NCBI RefSeq assembly: GCF_024814355.1 | Contig: NZ_JANUXV010000001.1 | Location: 248,001-312,000 of the forward strand | Source: Gleimia sp. 6138-11-ORH1 | Lineage (GTDB): Bacteria; Actinomycetota; Actinomycetes; Actinomycetales; Actinomycetaceae | Direction: 5' to 3' | Length of the DNA stretch: 64,000 bases | Shown: piece after piece, positions 40,586-49,992 of the stretch | Position numbering within the stretch: the first letter of the stretch is position 1 | Layout: each line of letters opens with the position of its first letter | Position numbers and translations under genes: made by a program | The notes under the pieces: model-generated | Told to the model about the DNA's origin: nothing | The model's database searches: none | What the model saw: the letters and a program-made list of their open reading frames with translations, nothing else

Positions 40586-41284
40586 GTGCGTATTGTGATT
40601 GCGAAGTGTTCAGTAGATTATTCTGGTCGTTTAGATGCTCATCTTCCCGAAGCCAAGCGGGTGCTGATGTTAAAGGGTGACGGCTCTGTTTTAGTGCATT
40701 CAGATGGGGGATCTTATAAACCGCTTAACTGGATGAGCGCGCCTTGTAACTTGCAAATTAGTGAGCCTTCCGCAGAAGAAAGTGCTGAAGGAATCAGCCA
40801 AATTTGGACGGTGCAAGCAAAGAAAACGAATGATTGTTTAGTTATCCGCCTAAGCGAAATTTATCTAGAACATAACGAAGAACTCGGGATTGATCCGGGG
40901 CTGATTAAAGACGGTGTTGAGTCTCACCTTCAAGAGCTTTTAGCTGAACAGGTAACTTCTGTTTTAGGGGCCAGTTGGACATTGATCCGCCGTGAGTATC
41001 CTACCGCCATTGGGCCGGTGGATTTGTTAGTTAGAGATCAAGATGGCAAACCGGTCGCGATTGAAGTGAAGCGTCGCGGGGGAATTGATGGGGTAGAGCA
41101 GCTTACCCGTTATTTGGAACTATTGGGGCGTGACCCGCTGCTTGACGGATTGCGGGGAATTTTTGCGGCGCAGGAAATTTCTAAACAAGCGCGTACTTTA
41201 GCTGAGGATAGAGGGATTAGCTGTTTAGTTTTAGATTACGATGCTATGCGTGGAATGGATGACGCTGAGTTTCGTCTTTTCTGA
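40586..41284 (+). CDS. nucS: Mismatch-specific endonuclease NucS (EndoMS)
   Basis: NucS cuts both strands at mismatches and serves mismatch repair in actinobacteria that lack MutS and MutL. The N-terminal domain ([19 protein letters not shown]) and RecB-like nuclease motifs are present: [18 protein letters not shown] and [11 protein letters not shown]. The C-terminal EFRLF matches the sliding-clamp-binding end of the family. I chose GTG 40586 (MRIVIAK) with AGGTGG five bases before it; the GTG at 40577 lies within that site. Confidence 0.95.
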   Translation: MRIVIAKCSVDYSGRLDAHLPEAKRVLMLKGDGSVLVHSDGGSYKPLNWMSAPCNLQISEPSAEESAEGISQIWTVQAKKTNDCLVIRLSEIYLEHNEELGIDPGLIKDGVESHLQELLAEQVTSVLGASWTLIRREYPTAIGPVDLLVRDQDGKPVAIEVKRRGGIDGVEQLTRYLELLGRDPLLDGLRGIFAAQEISKQARTLAEDRGISCLVLDYDAMRGMDDAEFRLF

Positions 41285-41357
41285 CCCTCTTGGAATGGAT
41301 TGAGAATCATTTTAACTACCCAAAAGTCACGTGACAGAGAGTATATAAAAGAGGAAA

Positions 41358-42566
41358 ATGGAAGCTATGGAGACTAAAAAAATTTTACGAGGCCGTTTAG
41401 TAACGGATACAGAAGTTATTGCAGATGGCGCGTTGGTATTTACTGATCGGATTCTAAAAAGTGGGGTTGCCACTGAGATTCTTACAGATAGTGAACTGGC
41501 TTCTGCAGAATCGGTTTCTGGTTTTATCCTGCCTGGACTGGTTGATGTTCACTGCCACGGGGGAGGTGGGGAGTCTTTCCCAAATGCGGAAACTGCTGAG
41601 CAGGCTATGACTGCGGTTTTGGCGCATCGGAAGCAGGGGACTACGAGCCTAGTTGCCTCGGCGGTGACGGCTGCTCCGGAGGTTCTTAAAGCCCGCGCTG
41701 AAGTGCTTACTGACCTGTGTGAAAAAGGGGAGTTAGCAGGTATTCACTTTGAGGGGCCATTTGTTTCGCACGCTCGATGCGGGGCACAAGACCCTACTTA
41801 TATTATTGATCCGGATCCAAAACTTACTGAAGAGCTACTTGAAATTTGTAAGGGTTACTGTACTACGATGACAGTTGCTCCTGAGAAAGATTTGGCTTAC
41901 GGGGTGGGTTCGGTTGCTGAAGTTCTGATCGAGGGCGGTGCTTTGCCTTCTTGGGGACACACTGACGCTGGTCCTGACCATGTGCGGGCTGCTTTAGAAT
42001 ATTCACGTGAAAAATTAGCGCAGACTGCGCCTCGTTCTCCTAAAGCTACGGTAACTCACTTATTCAATGGAATGCGTCCGATTCACCACCGCGATCCCGG
42101 GCCAGTGCCTGAGTTTATTTCGGATGCTGCCAGAGACGGGGCTATTTTAGAAGTTATTGCTGATGGAGTTCACTTAGATCCTAAGATTATCCGTTCAGTT
42201 TATGAAACTATCGGTCGGGATGCTCTAGTCTTTGTTACTGACGCGATGGCTGCTGCCGGTATGCCGGATGGTAGTTACCAGTTGGGCCCTCAGGGCGTGA
42301 CGGTGAAAGATGGGGTAGCTCGCTTGACTGGGGGAGAATCTATTGCCGGAGGGACCTCTAGATTAATCGATCAGATTCGCCTATTAGTAACTGGTGGTTT
42401 GGTGTCTTTAGTAGATGCAGTTTACATGTCTACTGAGCAGGGAGCTAAGATTATCGGGGACGAACGAATTGGTAACTTACGGGCTAATTCTCATGCAGAT
42501 GTGCTGGTTATCTCTGATGATTTCCAAGTTGAGCGGGTTTATCGCCGCGGACTGGAAATCGTTTAG
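41358..42566 (+). CDS. nagA: N-acetylglucosamine-6-phosphate deacetylase
   Basis: NagA removes the acetyl group from GlcNAc-6-P in amino-sugar use and wall recycling. Amidohydrolase motifs are seen: LPGLVDVHCHGGGG, IHFEGPFVSHARCGAQ (metal-binding Glu), SWGHTDA, THLFNGM, and FVTDAMAAAGMPDG (catalytic Asp). GAGGA is two bases before the ATG at 41358 and eleven bases before a second ATG at 41367; the second may be the true start. No nagB gene is seen nearby. Confidence 0.93.
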   Translation: MEAMETKKILRGRLVTDTEVIADGALVFTDRILKSGVATEILTDSELASAESVSGFILPGLVDVHCHGGGGESFPNAETAEQAMTAVLAHRKQGTTSLVASAVTAAPEVLKARAEVLTDLCEKGELAGIHFEGPFVSHARCGAQDPTYIIDPDPKLTEELLEICKGYCTTMTVAPEKDLAYGVGSVAEVLIEGGALPSWGHTDAGPDHVRAALEYSREKLAQTAPRSPKATVTHLFNGMRPIHHRDPGPVPEFISDAARDGAILEVIADGVHLDPKIIRSVYETIGRDALVFVTDAMAAAGMPDGSYQLGPQGVTVKDGVARLTGGESIAGGTSRLIDQIRLLVTGGLVSLVDAVYMSTEQGAKIIGDERIGNLRANSHADVLVISDDFQVERVYRRGLEIV

Positions 42567-42589
42567 GAACGTTTAACTATAGATATATC

Positions 42590-42889
42590 GTGCGTAGATC
42601 TTCAAAACGACGTTACAGTAGTCCTCATCGCCCTCTTGAGATGGGGCGTTTAGCGTCGATGCCACGGGCGGTGCAGCGGCGCGGTGAGACTTTTCATGTT
42701 CAGTATGTTAGTACTGGAACGAAAACTTATGTGTGTCCTGCTTGCCCAGCGCCGATTCGACCGGGAACGTCGCATGTGGTGGCCTGGCGGATTGAGGGGG
42801 CTTTTGGGACTGATCTGGGAGTGGAGAGTCGGAGGCACTGGCATACAGACTGTTGGGAAAGAGATCTGGGGCGAAACCAGAGCTATTAG
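42590..42889 (+). CDS. Small conserved protein with zinc-site-like cysteines
   Basis: A 99-residue basic protein with a Cys-x2-Cys pair (CPACPAPI) and a later His-x-His-x2-Cys (HWHTDCW), probably binding zinc. A similar short protein is found near nucS in other actinobacteria, where it is annotated only as hypothetical or ATP/GTP-binding. The start is GTG. I know no experimental function. Confidence 0.7.
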   Translation: MRRSSKRRYSSPHRPLEMGRLASMPRAVQRRGETFHVQYVSTGTKTYVCPACPAPIRPGTSHVVAWRIEGAFGTDLGVESRRHWHTDCWERDLGRNQSY

Positions 42890-42954
42890 TAAAGTTTTAG
42901 CTGGTTTTAGCTAATGGTTTTACTTCTGCGTTTTGCTGTGCACACAACTGTTTT

Positions 42955-42995
42955 GAAAGACTGCGGATGTTTTGAAATGTCCGCAGTCTTTCTGT
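42955..42995 (+). terminator. Terminator before the envelope gene cluster
   Basis: Arms 42955-42967 and 42980-42992 form a perfect 13-bp stem with a twelve-base loop. The T tract is short. It closes the nucS-nagA segment. Confidence 0.7.
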
Positions 42996-43087
42996 GAGAT
43001 TACTGTTAATTTATGTCTTAACCTGGCACGGAAACGAATTTACGCATAGGCTAGACTTGAATATTAGTATTTTTAGGAGTCTCTACC

Positions 43088-44296
43088 TTGAAAAGCTTAC
43101 TTTCTCGTAACTTACTACCCTCGGTGATTTTGATTTGTCTGGGGTTGCTGGTCAGCTTAGTTAGCATTGCGACTTTGACTTTTGCGCGCCCACAGAGCCA
43201 GATCAATGCCACCATGGATACCCCAACCACACCCTATATTATGACTCGCGAGGGCGTTTTTGAACTTAGCGGAGGCGAGCCGATGACGATTACGGCAACC
43301 GCTAAGCCAGATCAGATGATTACTCTGGTGGTTGGTCGTAGTAAAGATATTCACGCATGGTTAGATGAATCTCCATATACGGAAGTTTCCGGACTGCAGT
43401 CTTGGGAGCGTTTACACGCTGAGAAATTTACCGGTAAAGTTTCTGAAACTGAACAGCCTGATCCGGTTAAAAGCGATATGTGGCTTGAGGTTATTCAGGG
43501 TGAAGGCAAAGTAGAGTACACGCCTAAGCCGGCAACTAAGGGAATGGCAATTCTTGCCACTGTTGATGGTAAAGAAGCTGCTCCGAAGCTTCAGCTGGCT
43601 TGGACTATGCCCGCTTCATTGATTTGGCGAGTTACTGCTTTAATTTTAGGTTTAGTGCTGACTTTAGCTGGGCTAACTCTACTGTGGTTATTCCGCCAAA
43701 ATAAAATAGGCTCTGAAAAGATTGTTCCAGAGATTCTTCAAGGTAGCCTGGCTGGGGAGATTACTGGCAGCGGCGCCTCCCTTGCAAGTGAGGATCTTGC
43801 AGATTCCACTGAGACTGATGGCAATACTGATGAGGATACTGCTTCTGAAGTTACGGAAGAAGAGCTTGCAGCGGAGTCTGAACCATTTACTGAACCGGAA
43901 CCATTTACGCAATCAGGTCCTACTGTAGAACCTGAACTAACTGTTGTAGAAGCAGAGAGTGAAGCTGACTTAGTAGCAGAACCTGAGCTTGAACCAGAAC
44001 CTGAGCTGAAAACTGATGCAGCGGCTGAAGTTACAGTACCTGAAGAACCTAAAGAATCTACTGTTGTTGAAGTACAGAAGCCAGAAGAACCTGTTGCGAA
44101 GGTAAGGCAGGCAGATATTTTGGAAACTGTGGTTGGCAAACGGTCAATCCGGTTCCCTTCTCGGCAGGCAATTAAAGAAGCGCGTCTACGCGGTGAAGCA
44201 ATTATCGAAGTTGATGGAAGAGCCTTCCAAACCGGTTTAATCCCCGTGGTTAAAAAGGTAAATGAGGTTGCTGAAGCAGAGTTAGAAGCGGAGTAA
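43088..44296 (+). CDS. Two-pass membrane protein with acidic tail, unknown
   Basis: The 402-residue protein has a first membrane helix (about 11-34), an extracellular domain (about 40-175) and a second helix (about 178-203). The cytosolic tail is rich in Glu, Pro and Val with repeated EPEPE-type units (about 260-340), followed by a basic patch (RSIRFPSRQAIKEARLRGE). I do not recognise it. The start is TTG with AGGAG eight bases before it. It forms a compact operon with a lipoprotein and a YbbN-like gene. Confidence 0.7.
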   Translation: MKSLLSRNLLPSVILICLGLLVSLVSIATLTFARPQSQINATMDTPTTPYIMTREGVFELSGGEPMTITATAKPDQMITLVVGRSKDIHAWLDESPYTEVSGLQSWERLHAEKFTGKVSETEQPDPVKSDMWLEVIQGEGKVEYTPKPATKGMAILATVDGKEAAPKLQLAWTMPASLIWRVTALILGLVLTLAGLTLLWLFRQNKIGSEKIVPEILQGSLAGEITGSGASLASEDLADSTETDGNTDEDTASEVTEEELAAESEPFTEPEPFTQSGPTVEPELTVVEAESEADLVAEPELEPEPELKTDAAAEVTVPEEPKESTVVEVQKPEEPVAKVRQADILETVVGKRSIRFPSRQAIKEARLRGEAIIEVDGRAFQTGLIPVVKKVNEVAEAELEAE

Positions 44297-44298
44297 AC

Positions 44299-45288
44299 AT
44301 GAAGAGAAGACAGTTCCTGGGATTATTCACCTTAACTGCAGCTGCCGGTCTACTGGCTGGTTGTGCGGACGAGGCTCCCCGCGTTGATAAGGTTCTTCCG
44401 CCAGCAGAAGAGGAAATTCCTAATCTGGACGCAGATCAGGTACGTTCAGTTTTAAATGAACTGACTAAGGTACTAACTAAAGCTGATGAAGCAAAGAATG
44501 CGGATCTTTTAGTTGAACGGGTTAAGGATCCTGCTTTAACTATGCGACGCGGTTACTACACGTTGGCTCAGAAAACGGATGCTAAAGTTCCAACTTTATT
44601 TATGGATCAGTCCACGGTGACTGTCACTAAGTCAGAAGAATGGCCGCGGGCGATTGTTCTGGGAACTGAGATTGTAGAGGGGGAACTGCCTTCTGTATTG
44701 CTGATTACTCAGGCAGATGCACGTTCACCTTATATGTTAGAAAGCTGGGCACGCCTTTTCCCATCTTCTAAACTGCAGACGATTAAGGTTTCAGAAGGAT
44801 CTCCGATTGTTAAAGTCGATTCTGCTGAGTACGTTGAAACACCTTTGAAAGCAATGCAAACTTGGGGTTCGCGTTTGAATAATGCGGAACTAGACCCGCA
44901 ACGCTATGCGCTGGACGATTTCACTAAGTTCTATTTAGATGAAAAGCAAAGTCTAAACGAGCAGGTAGTTAAAGTTGGTACAGTAACCTATCGCAATGTT
45001 TTAGTAGAGGATAGGATTACTGCCGTTAAGCTGGCAGATGGTTCTGCACTGGTCTTTGGCTGGTTCAATCAAGACCAGATTTATACGCGCACCGCAGAAA
45101 AAGGCGCTTTGAAAGTACAGGGAGTACACGCGGCGTTATTAGAAGGCGACGATGATGAAGTGAAGCTTAATGAGCCTGTAACAGCTTACTATACGGTTGC
45201 AGTTGCCATGGTTCTTCCCGTAGTTGGTTCGAAAGAGCCAATAAAGGTGATTGCTGCTGAACGTGTGCTTCGGGAAGTGAAACGCTGA
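44299..45288 (+). CDS. Lipoprotein of unknown function, possibly Tat-exported
   Basis: A 329-residue protein with a signal peptide and lipobox LLAGC (Cys about 22), so it is probably a lipoprotein. KRRQFLG before the hydrophobic core is a twin-arginine motif, suggesting Tat export. The rest is a mixed domain without motifs I recognise. It follows the membrane protein after two bases, so the two may work together at the membrane. Confidence 0.75.
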   Translation: MKRRQFLGLFTLTAAAGLLAGCADEAPRVDKVLPPAEEEIPNLDADQVRSVLNELTKVLTKADEAKNADLLVERVKDPALTMRRGYYTLAQKTDAKVPTLFMDQSTVTVTKSEEWPRAIVLGTEIVEGELPSVLLITQADARSPYMLESWARLFPSSKLQTIKVSEGSPIVKVDSAEYVETPLKAMQTWGSRLNNAELDPQRYALDDFTKFYLDEKQSLNEQVVKVGTVTYRNVLVEDRITAVKLADGSALVFGWFNQDQIYTRTAEKGALKVQGVHAALLEGDDDEVKLNEPVTAYYTVAVAMVLPVVGSKEPIKVIAAERVLREVKR

Positions 45289-45296
45289 GGTAACTA

Positions 45297-46202
45297 ATGA
45301 CTGACAATACGCAAATGCCCGCTGATACGCGAGGAGCAGTTTCTTTAGAAGGTTTTAATACTGCAAATACAACCTCAGCTGCGCACGCGAATGGCGGGGA
45401 AAATAATGCAGGTGCGGGAGTAGAGCTTCACGGGCCGATTATTAGAGAAATTGGTGCTGCTGATCTTACTGATTTAGTGGCTATTTCGGATAAACTTCCA
45501 GTGCTGGTGTATATCTACCAAGTGGGAGTTGCTCCCTGTGTGGAGCTAGAGCCTATTTTAGTTTCCTTAGTGGAAGAGCTGGCTGGAAAAGTTGTTTTAG
45601 CGAAGCTAGATATTGCTGCTCACCCACAGATAGCCCAGGCCTTGCAGGTGCAGAATGTGCCGGCAGTTACTGCGATTTTAAATGGCCGTCCACTACCGTT
45701 GTTTGCTGGGCTGCAGCCGCGTGAGAATGTGGTGGCAGTCTTTAATGAAGTATTAAATATCGCTAACCAATCTGGTTTAACCGGGCGGATGGTTGATATG
45801 AGCGCGGAGGAAGCTGAAGCGCAAAATCCTCTTTATGCTCCGGCGCGGGCTGCTGAAGACGCTGGAAATTTGGAACTGGCTTTACAAGAGTGGGAGTTAG
45901 TTTTAAAGAAGCAGCCTAAAGATCAGGTGGCGAAAGAAGCGTTAGCGCGTCTTAACCTGGTTTCACGTTTAAAAGACGATGCGAATACGGGGCCTTTGGC
46001 TGAAGTTGATTCCCTCTTTGCTTCCGGTGAAGTAGAAGCCGCGTTTGAGAAGTTACTTTCTTTGATTGCAGAAAATAAGTATTCTGCTCCTGAGGTTGCC
46101 GAATCTGCGCGGGTACGTATTTTGGAAATGTTCACGCTTTTAGGCAATAGTGACCCGTTAGTGCGGGCTGCCCGAGGGCGTTTAGCTACGGTTTTATTCT
46201 AA
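45297..46202 (+). CDS. YbbN-like thioredoxin/TPR protein
   Basis: The 301-residue protein has a thioredoxin fold (about 55-160: PVLVYIYQVGVAPCVELEPILVSLVEELAGKVVLAKLDIA; PQIAQALQVQNVPAVTAI) followed by helical TPR-like repeats (about 180-300). The active-site pair is reduced to a single Cys (APCVEL), as in YbbN (CnoX) co-chaperones. A role in protein folding under oxidative stress is suggested by the family, not shown. It closes the operon before a terminator. Confidence 0.85.
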   Translation: MTDNTQMPADTRGAVSLEGFNTANTTSAAHANGGENNAGAGVELHGPIIREIGAADLTDLVAISDKLPVLVYIYQVGVAPCVELEPILVSLVEELAGKVVLAKLDIAAHPQIAQALQVQNVPAVTAILNGRPLPLFAGLQPRENVVAVFNEVLNIANQSGLTGRMVDMSAEEAEAQNPLYAPARAAEDAGNLELALQEWELVLKKQPKDQVAKEALARLNLVSRLKDDANTGPLAEVDSLFASGEVEAAFEKLLSLIAENKYSAPEVAESARVRILEMFTLLGNSDPLVRAARGRLATVLF

Positions 46203-46249
46203 AACTTACGGCTGCTATTTTTCTGCGAAGTTTAATAGAGACATATTGT

Positions 46250-46293
46250 AGTGGTGGGGAGTTATCTATTTGATAACTCCCCACCACTTTTAT
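46250..46293. terminator. Terminator between convergent ybbN-like and glgB
   Basis: Arms 46250-46266 and 46272-46288 form a perfect 17-bp stem with a five-base loop; TTTTAT follows on the plus strand. It serves the plus-strand operon and may also stop glgB transcripts. Confidence 0.88.
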
Positions 46294-46302
46294 GATTATT
46301 GA

Positions 46303-48489
46303 TTATTTGACGGGTCTTAACCAGACTGCCCCCAGTGGAGGGACTCTCAGTTCAACTGAATGAGAGCGCCCATTCCAGGCAATTTCTTCTGCCTGTAATT
46401 GCCCGATATTGACAACTCCGGAACCACCGAATTCTTCCGCATCGGTGTTGAGTACTTCTTCCCAGTTTCCTCCAAAAGGTAGTCCAACGCGATAGCCTTC
46501 ATGAGGGTTACCGGCAAAGTTAGCGACGCAGACAATCACATTAGATTCACTGGTGTCTGTTACCTGATTGTTTTTACGAATATAGGAAATTAGATTGTGC
46601 TCTGAATCAGAACCATCGATCCACTCGTAACCGGTGTAGTTGTCATCCCAGAAAGCCGGGTTAGAGGTGTAGAGGTGGTTTAGGCGGGCAACCAGTTCAA
46701 ACACGCCTCGGTGAGCGTTGTCATCTAAATGCCACCAGTGGAGTGAATCAGCTTCATTCCACTCGGCTTCTTGGGCGAACTCCTGTCCCATGAAAAGTAA
46801 TTGCTTACCTGGGTGAGACCACTGGTAGGCTAAGAGCGAACGCAGTCCCGCCAGGCGACGCCATTTATCTCCCGGCATTTTATTGAGCAAAGAGCCTTTA
46901 CCGTGAACAACTTCATCGTGAGAGAGCGGGAGCACGTAGTTTTCAGAGAAAGCGTAGACTAGGCTGAAAGTTAATTCCCCGTGATGCCAAGAACGATTTA
47001 CGGGATCTTCTTGCAGATAGCGGAGCGTATCATTCATCCAACCCATATTCCACTTCATTCCGAATCCTAAACCACCTTGTGAAGTGGGGGCGGTGACTCC
47101 CGGCCAGGCGGTAGATTCTTCAGCAATCATAATGATTCCCGGGTGTACCCGGTAAGCTGTGGCATTGGCTTCTTGGAGGAAATCAATGGCGTCAAGGTGT
47201 TCGCGTCCACCGTATTGATTTGCCCGCCACTGTCCATCTTTTCTGGAGTAGTCTAGGTAAAGCATAGAAGCTACGGCATCAACGCGGAGTCCGTCGATAT
47301 GGAATTCTTCTAACCAGTAGAGGGCATTCGCAACTAGGAAGTTGCGTACTTCGCGCCGACCAAAGTTAAATACTAAGGTGCCCCAGTCGGGATGTTCTCC
47401 GCGCAGCGGGTCAGGATCTTCATACAGTGCAGTTCCATCAAATTTGGCAAGTGCCCAAGCATCTTTAGGGAAGTGTGCCGGTACCCAGTCCATGATTACC
47501 CCGATGCCTGCTTGGTGGAGGCGATCGATTAGGTAACGTAAATCGTCAGGGGTTCCAAAACGAGATGAAGGCGCGTAGTAAGAAGTCACCTGGTATCCCC
47601 AAGAACCGCCGAAGGGGTGCTCTGCTACTGGCATGAATTCAACGTGTGTGAAGCCCATGTACTGTAGGTAGGGGATCAGATCGTCGGCAAGTTGCCGGTA
47701 TCCGAGTCCTTGTTTCCAAGATCCTACGTGCAATTCGTAGATTGACATGGGCGTATTGTGTGGGTCTTTTTGGGCGCGGGATTGCATCCACTCTGTATCT
47801 TCCCACTGGTGGAATTGCGCGGTTACTACTGAAGCAGTAGCTGGCGGAATTTCGGTGGCGCGCGCCATGGGGTCAGCTTTTTGGAACCAGTTTCCATCGG
47901 GGCCACAGATTTCAAACTTGTAGCGGGCCCCTACCTGGACTTCAGGAATGAAAAGTTCCCAAACACCAGAAGCACCTAAAGAACGCATAGCTGCAGAGCT
48001 ACCATCCCAGTAGTTGAAGTCACCGACTACTCTGACTGCTTTTGCGTTCGGCGCCCAAACTGCGAAAGAAACTCCAGAAACTTCACCCAGTTCCCCTTGG
48101 TAATGGCGGACGCGAGCACCTAAAACTCTCCAGAGGGATTCGTGGCGCCCTTCTTGAATCAGATAGGTGTCTACCTCTCCGAGGGTGGGAATGAAACGAT
48201 ATGGGTCGTCTACATCAGCTGTCTGGTCACCGTAGGTAACGCGGATCCGGTAATCGGGGATTTCGATGAGGGGGAGAACAGCTTTCCAAATACCTGCCTG
48301 CTCATGGGTAGCTGGGTAAACCCCATTCTTAGTAACGATTTGGACGGCATCAGCAAGGTGTCGCACAGTTCGAATGGTGACAGCATTGTCTGAAAGGTGG
48401 GCTCCCAGAACAGAATGCGGATCGTGGTAGGTGGCTTTCGCAACAGCTTCAAGCACTTGCGGGTCGACGGTTACTTCGTTGTATGTCAT
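46303..48489 (-). CDS. glgB: 1,4-alpha-glucan branching enzyme
   Basis: GlgB adds alpha-1,6 branches to alpha-glucan. An N-terminal CBM48-like module is followed by the GH13 barrel (FMPVAEHPFGGSWGYQVTSYYAPSSRFG), with the nucleophile Asp in GLRVDAVAS, the acid Glu in IMIAEES, and HDEVVHGKGS. At 728 residues it has the usual length. It stands downstream of mak, about 100 bases on; the three genes make the GlgE pathway. Confidence 0.96.
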   Translation of the reverse strand: MTYNEVTVDPQVLEAVAKATYHDPHSVLGAHLSDNAVTIRTVRHLADAVQIVTKNGVYPATHEQAGIWKAVLPLIEIPDYRIRVTYGDQTADVDDPYRFIPTLGEVDTYLIQEGRHESLWRVLGARVRHYQGELGEVSGVSFAVWAPNAKAVRVVGDFNYWDGSSAAMRSLGASGVWELFIPEVQVGARYKFEICGPDGNWFQKADPMARATEIPPATASVVTAQFHQWEDTEWMQSRAQKDPHNTPMSIYELHVGSWKQGLGYRQLADDLIPYLQYMGFTHVEFMPVAEHPFGGSWGYQVTSYYAPSSRFGTPDDLRYLIDRLHQAGIGVIMDWVPAHFPKDAWALAKFDGTALYEDPDPLRGEHPDWGTLVFNFGRREVRNFLVANALYWLEEFHIDGLRVDAVASMLYLDYSRKDGQWRANQYGGREHLDAIDFLQEANATAYRVHPGIIMIAEESTAWPGVTAPTSQGGLGFGMKWNMGWMNDTLRYLQEDPVNRSWHHGELTFSLVYAFSENYVLPLSHDEVVHGKGSLLNKMPGDKWRRLAGLRSLLAYQWSHPGKQLLFMGQEFAQEAEWNEADSLHWWHLDDNAHRGVFELVARLNHLYTSNPAFWDDNYTGYEWIDGSDSEHNLISYIRKNNQVTDTSESNVIVCVANFAGNPHEGYRVGLPFGGNWEEVLNTDAEEFGGSGVVNIGQLQAEEIAWNGRSHSVELRVPPLGAVWLRPVK

Positions 48490-48586
48490 GTCCAGATTCT
48501 TCCCTGAATAGTTAGGTATTAAAAAATACTTTGTGTTGAAATTTTAGCCTTTTTTGGGCGTAGTTGGGTAATCTTCGATGAAGCGC

Positions 48587-49990
48587 TTAAGAGATTTCTC
48601 CAAAGCGTTTCAAAGATTGCTGCGGAATCCACTGCCAGTTAGGACGAAAAGCCGTTTCATACCGGTATTCATAGCAGGCTTTTTCAAACTCTAAAACGGT
48701 TAGTAGCTGTTTTTCGAAGTCAGAGATACCGTGGGGAAAATATCCAGCTAGAAAAGCCTCTCTGGTAGTTTCTTCCCACTTTCGAGCTTTTGAGCTTAAA
48801 CCATATTTAACGGCAGCAGCATAAGAAAAAGAACGGAGCATTCCGGCGCAATCTCTTAAAGCCAGATCGGCCTTATGTCTGGACTCTAACGGGCGGAGTG
48901 GTTCGCCCTCGAAATCCACAAATTTCCAGGGGAATTTATCGTTTGCAGGGGTGTGGAGTACTTGGCCTAAGTGGAAATCTCCGTGGATTAGCTGAGTGGG
49001 CAGAAGTGAAATGGGGTTTGCAATAGGTTCTTTCGGGGCAGTTATCGACTGCGCGGAAGGGCTTTTCAGCTGCGCGGAAGCGAATTCCAGTTGCGCGGAA
49101 GAATCTATTGCAGAGGATAAAGAAGCCTCTTTTGAAGTAAAGAGTTTTTCGCATAGCTTTGCTAAAGGCGCAGCCAGGGTTGTCAGAAATTCTGAATCTT
49201 GGGGTAGTTTAGCTTGCGTATATTGATATTCAGCTTGGATTCGATCAATAAGGTGGGTTAGGAAAAGGGGAGTGGTCTGTGTAAACGCAGCTGCTAAATC
49301 AACGTGGAGTTGCAAAGTTGCTGCCCCTAAAGATGCTGCTAAGCAGGAAGCAGCAGTATCTTCTGTAAAGAGCTTCCAAGCATCTTTTGCTTCGCTGAGG
49401 AACTCACTTAGAACGCTTAGCGTATAAGAAACTCCAGCAATTTCCACTACTGCGCTTCCATAAAAGCGTGGTATCACCTGGCTACCTGATTTGCTTAGGG
49501 CAGCCCCAACTTTTACTTCCGGATGTTCACCGGGAAATAATACTCGAATGAACTTTAATAGCAGCGGTTTAGAGAACTCTTTACTATAGAGCACTAAAGA
49601 AGTGTTAGATTGTTCTGCTCCTAGGGGCTTTACCGTTAAATCTTCAGGGGCAGTTAGTCCAGAAAGAGTTAAGAGAGCCTTAGCAAAAAGCGGGTGGGCA
49701 GAGGCTTCTACTACCGGGAGAGGGTTTCCTATTTCCGGGGCAGAGGCTTCTACTACCGAGAGAGGGCTTCCCATTTCCGGGGTAGAGGCGTCTACCGCCG
49801 GAGCTGAGCTATCTTGCGCCAGCACTGGAACAGGTAATATCGCAGTGCCGGCGCTTAAAAACAGCAGCCAGATTCCATCTGCTCCTAGCTTTTGCGCGTG
49901 GACTAAATCTAGACTCGCATTTTTGGGACACCAACGCTGCTTTTGGATCCAGGGCAGTAAAGTACGCCAGCTGAAACTAACTTCTGTCAT
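48587..49990 (-). CDS. mak: Maltokinase with repeat-bearing insertions
   Basis: Mak makes maltose-1-phosphate from maltose and ATP, feeding GlgE. The kinase motifs are LIHGDFHLGQVL (catalytic Asp) and FVDFEGEPLRPL. I chose ATG 49990 (MTEVSFSWRTLL), two bases after the glgE stop; the longer frame to 50044 enters glgE. Two low-complexity insertions come from tandem DNA repeats: one in the N-terminal lobe (a 14-residue unit with PxxVVEAS) and one in the middle (SAQLEFA-type units). Both keep the frame and probably form surface loops. Confidence 0.9.
   Translation of the reverse strand: MTEVSFSWRTLLPWIQKQRWCPKNASLDLVHAQKLGADGIWLLFLSAGTAILPVPVLAQDSSAPAVDASTPEMGSPLSVVEASAPEIGNPLPVVEASAHPLFAKALLTLSGLTAPEDLTVKPLGAEQSNTSLVLYSKEFSKPLLLKFIRVLFPGEHPEVKVGAALSKSGSQVIPRFYGSAVVEIAGVSYTLSVLSEFLSEAKDAWKLFTEDTAASCLAASLGAATLQLHVDLAAAFTQTTPLFLTHLIDRIQAEYQYTQAKLPQDSEFLTTLAAPLAKLCEKLFTSKEASLSSAIDSSAQLEFASAQLKSPSAQSITAPKEPIANPISLLPTQLIHGDFHLGQVLHTPANDKFPWKFVDFEGEPLRPLESRHKADLALRDCAGMLRSFSYAAAVKYGLSSKARKWEETTREAFLAGYFPHGISDFEKQLLTVLEFEKACYEYRYETAFRPNWQWIPQQSLKRFGEIS
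49050..49101. repeat. 21-bp tandem repeat inside mak (3 copies)
   Basis: The motif TGCGCGGAAG recurs at 49050, 49071 and 49092, giving a seven-codon period. It encodes the Ser-Ala-Gln-Leu-type stretch. The reading frame is kept. Confidence 0.75.
49701..49796. repeat. 42-bp tandem repeat inside mak (2.3 copies)
   Basis: Units at 49701-49742 and 49743-49784 differ at four bases; a partial third unit is at 49785-49796. The period is 14 codons, so copy number can change without a frameshift. It encodes a Pro/Glu/Val/Ser-rich loop. Confidence 0.85.
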
Positions 49991-49992
49991 TC

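Noticed and set aside
41295-41325. Second Fur/Zur-like site before nagA
   Set aside because: Only half of the palindrome (TGAGAATCATTTTA) is present.
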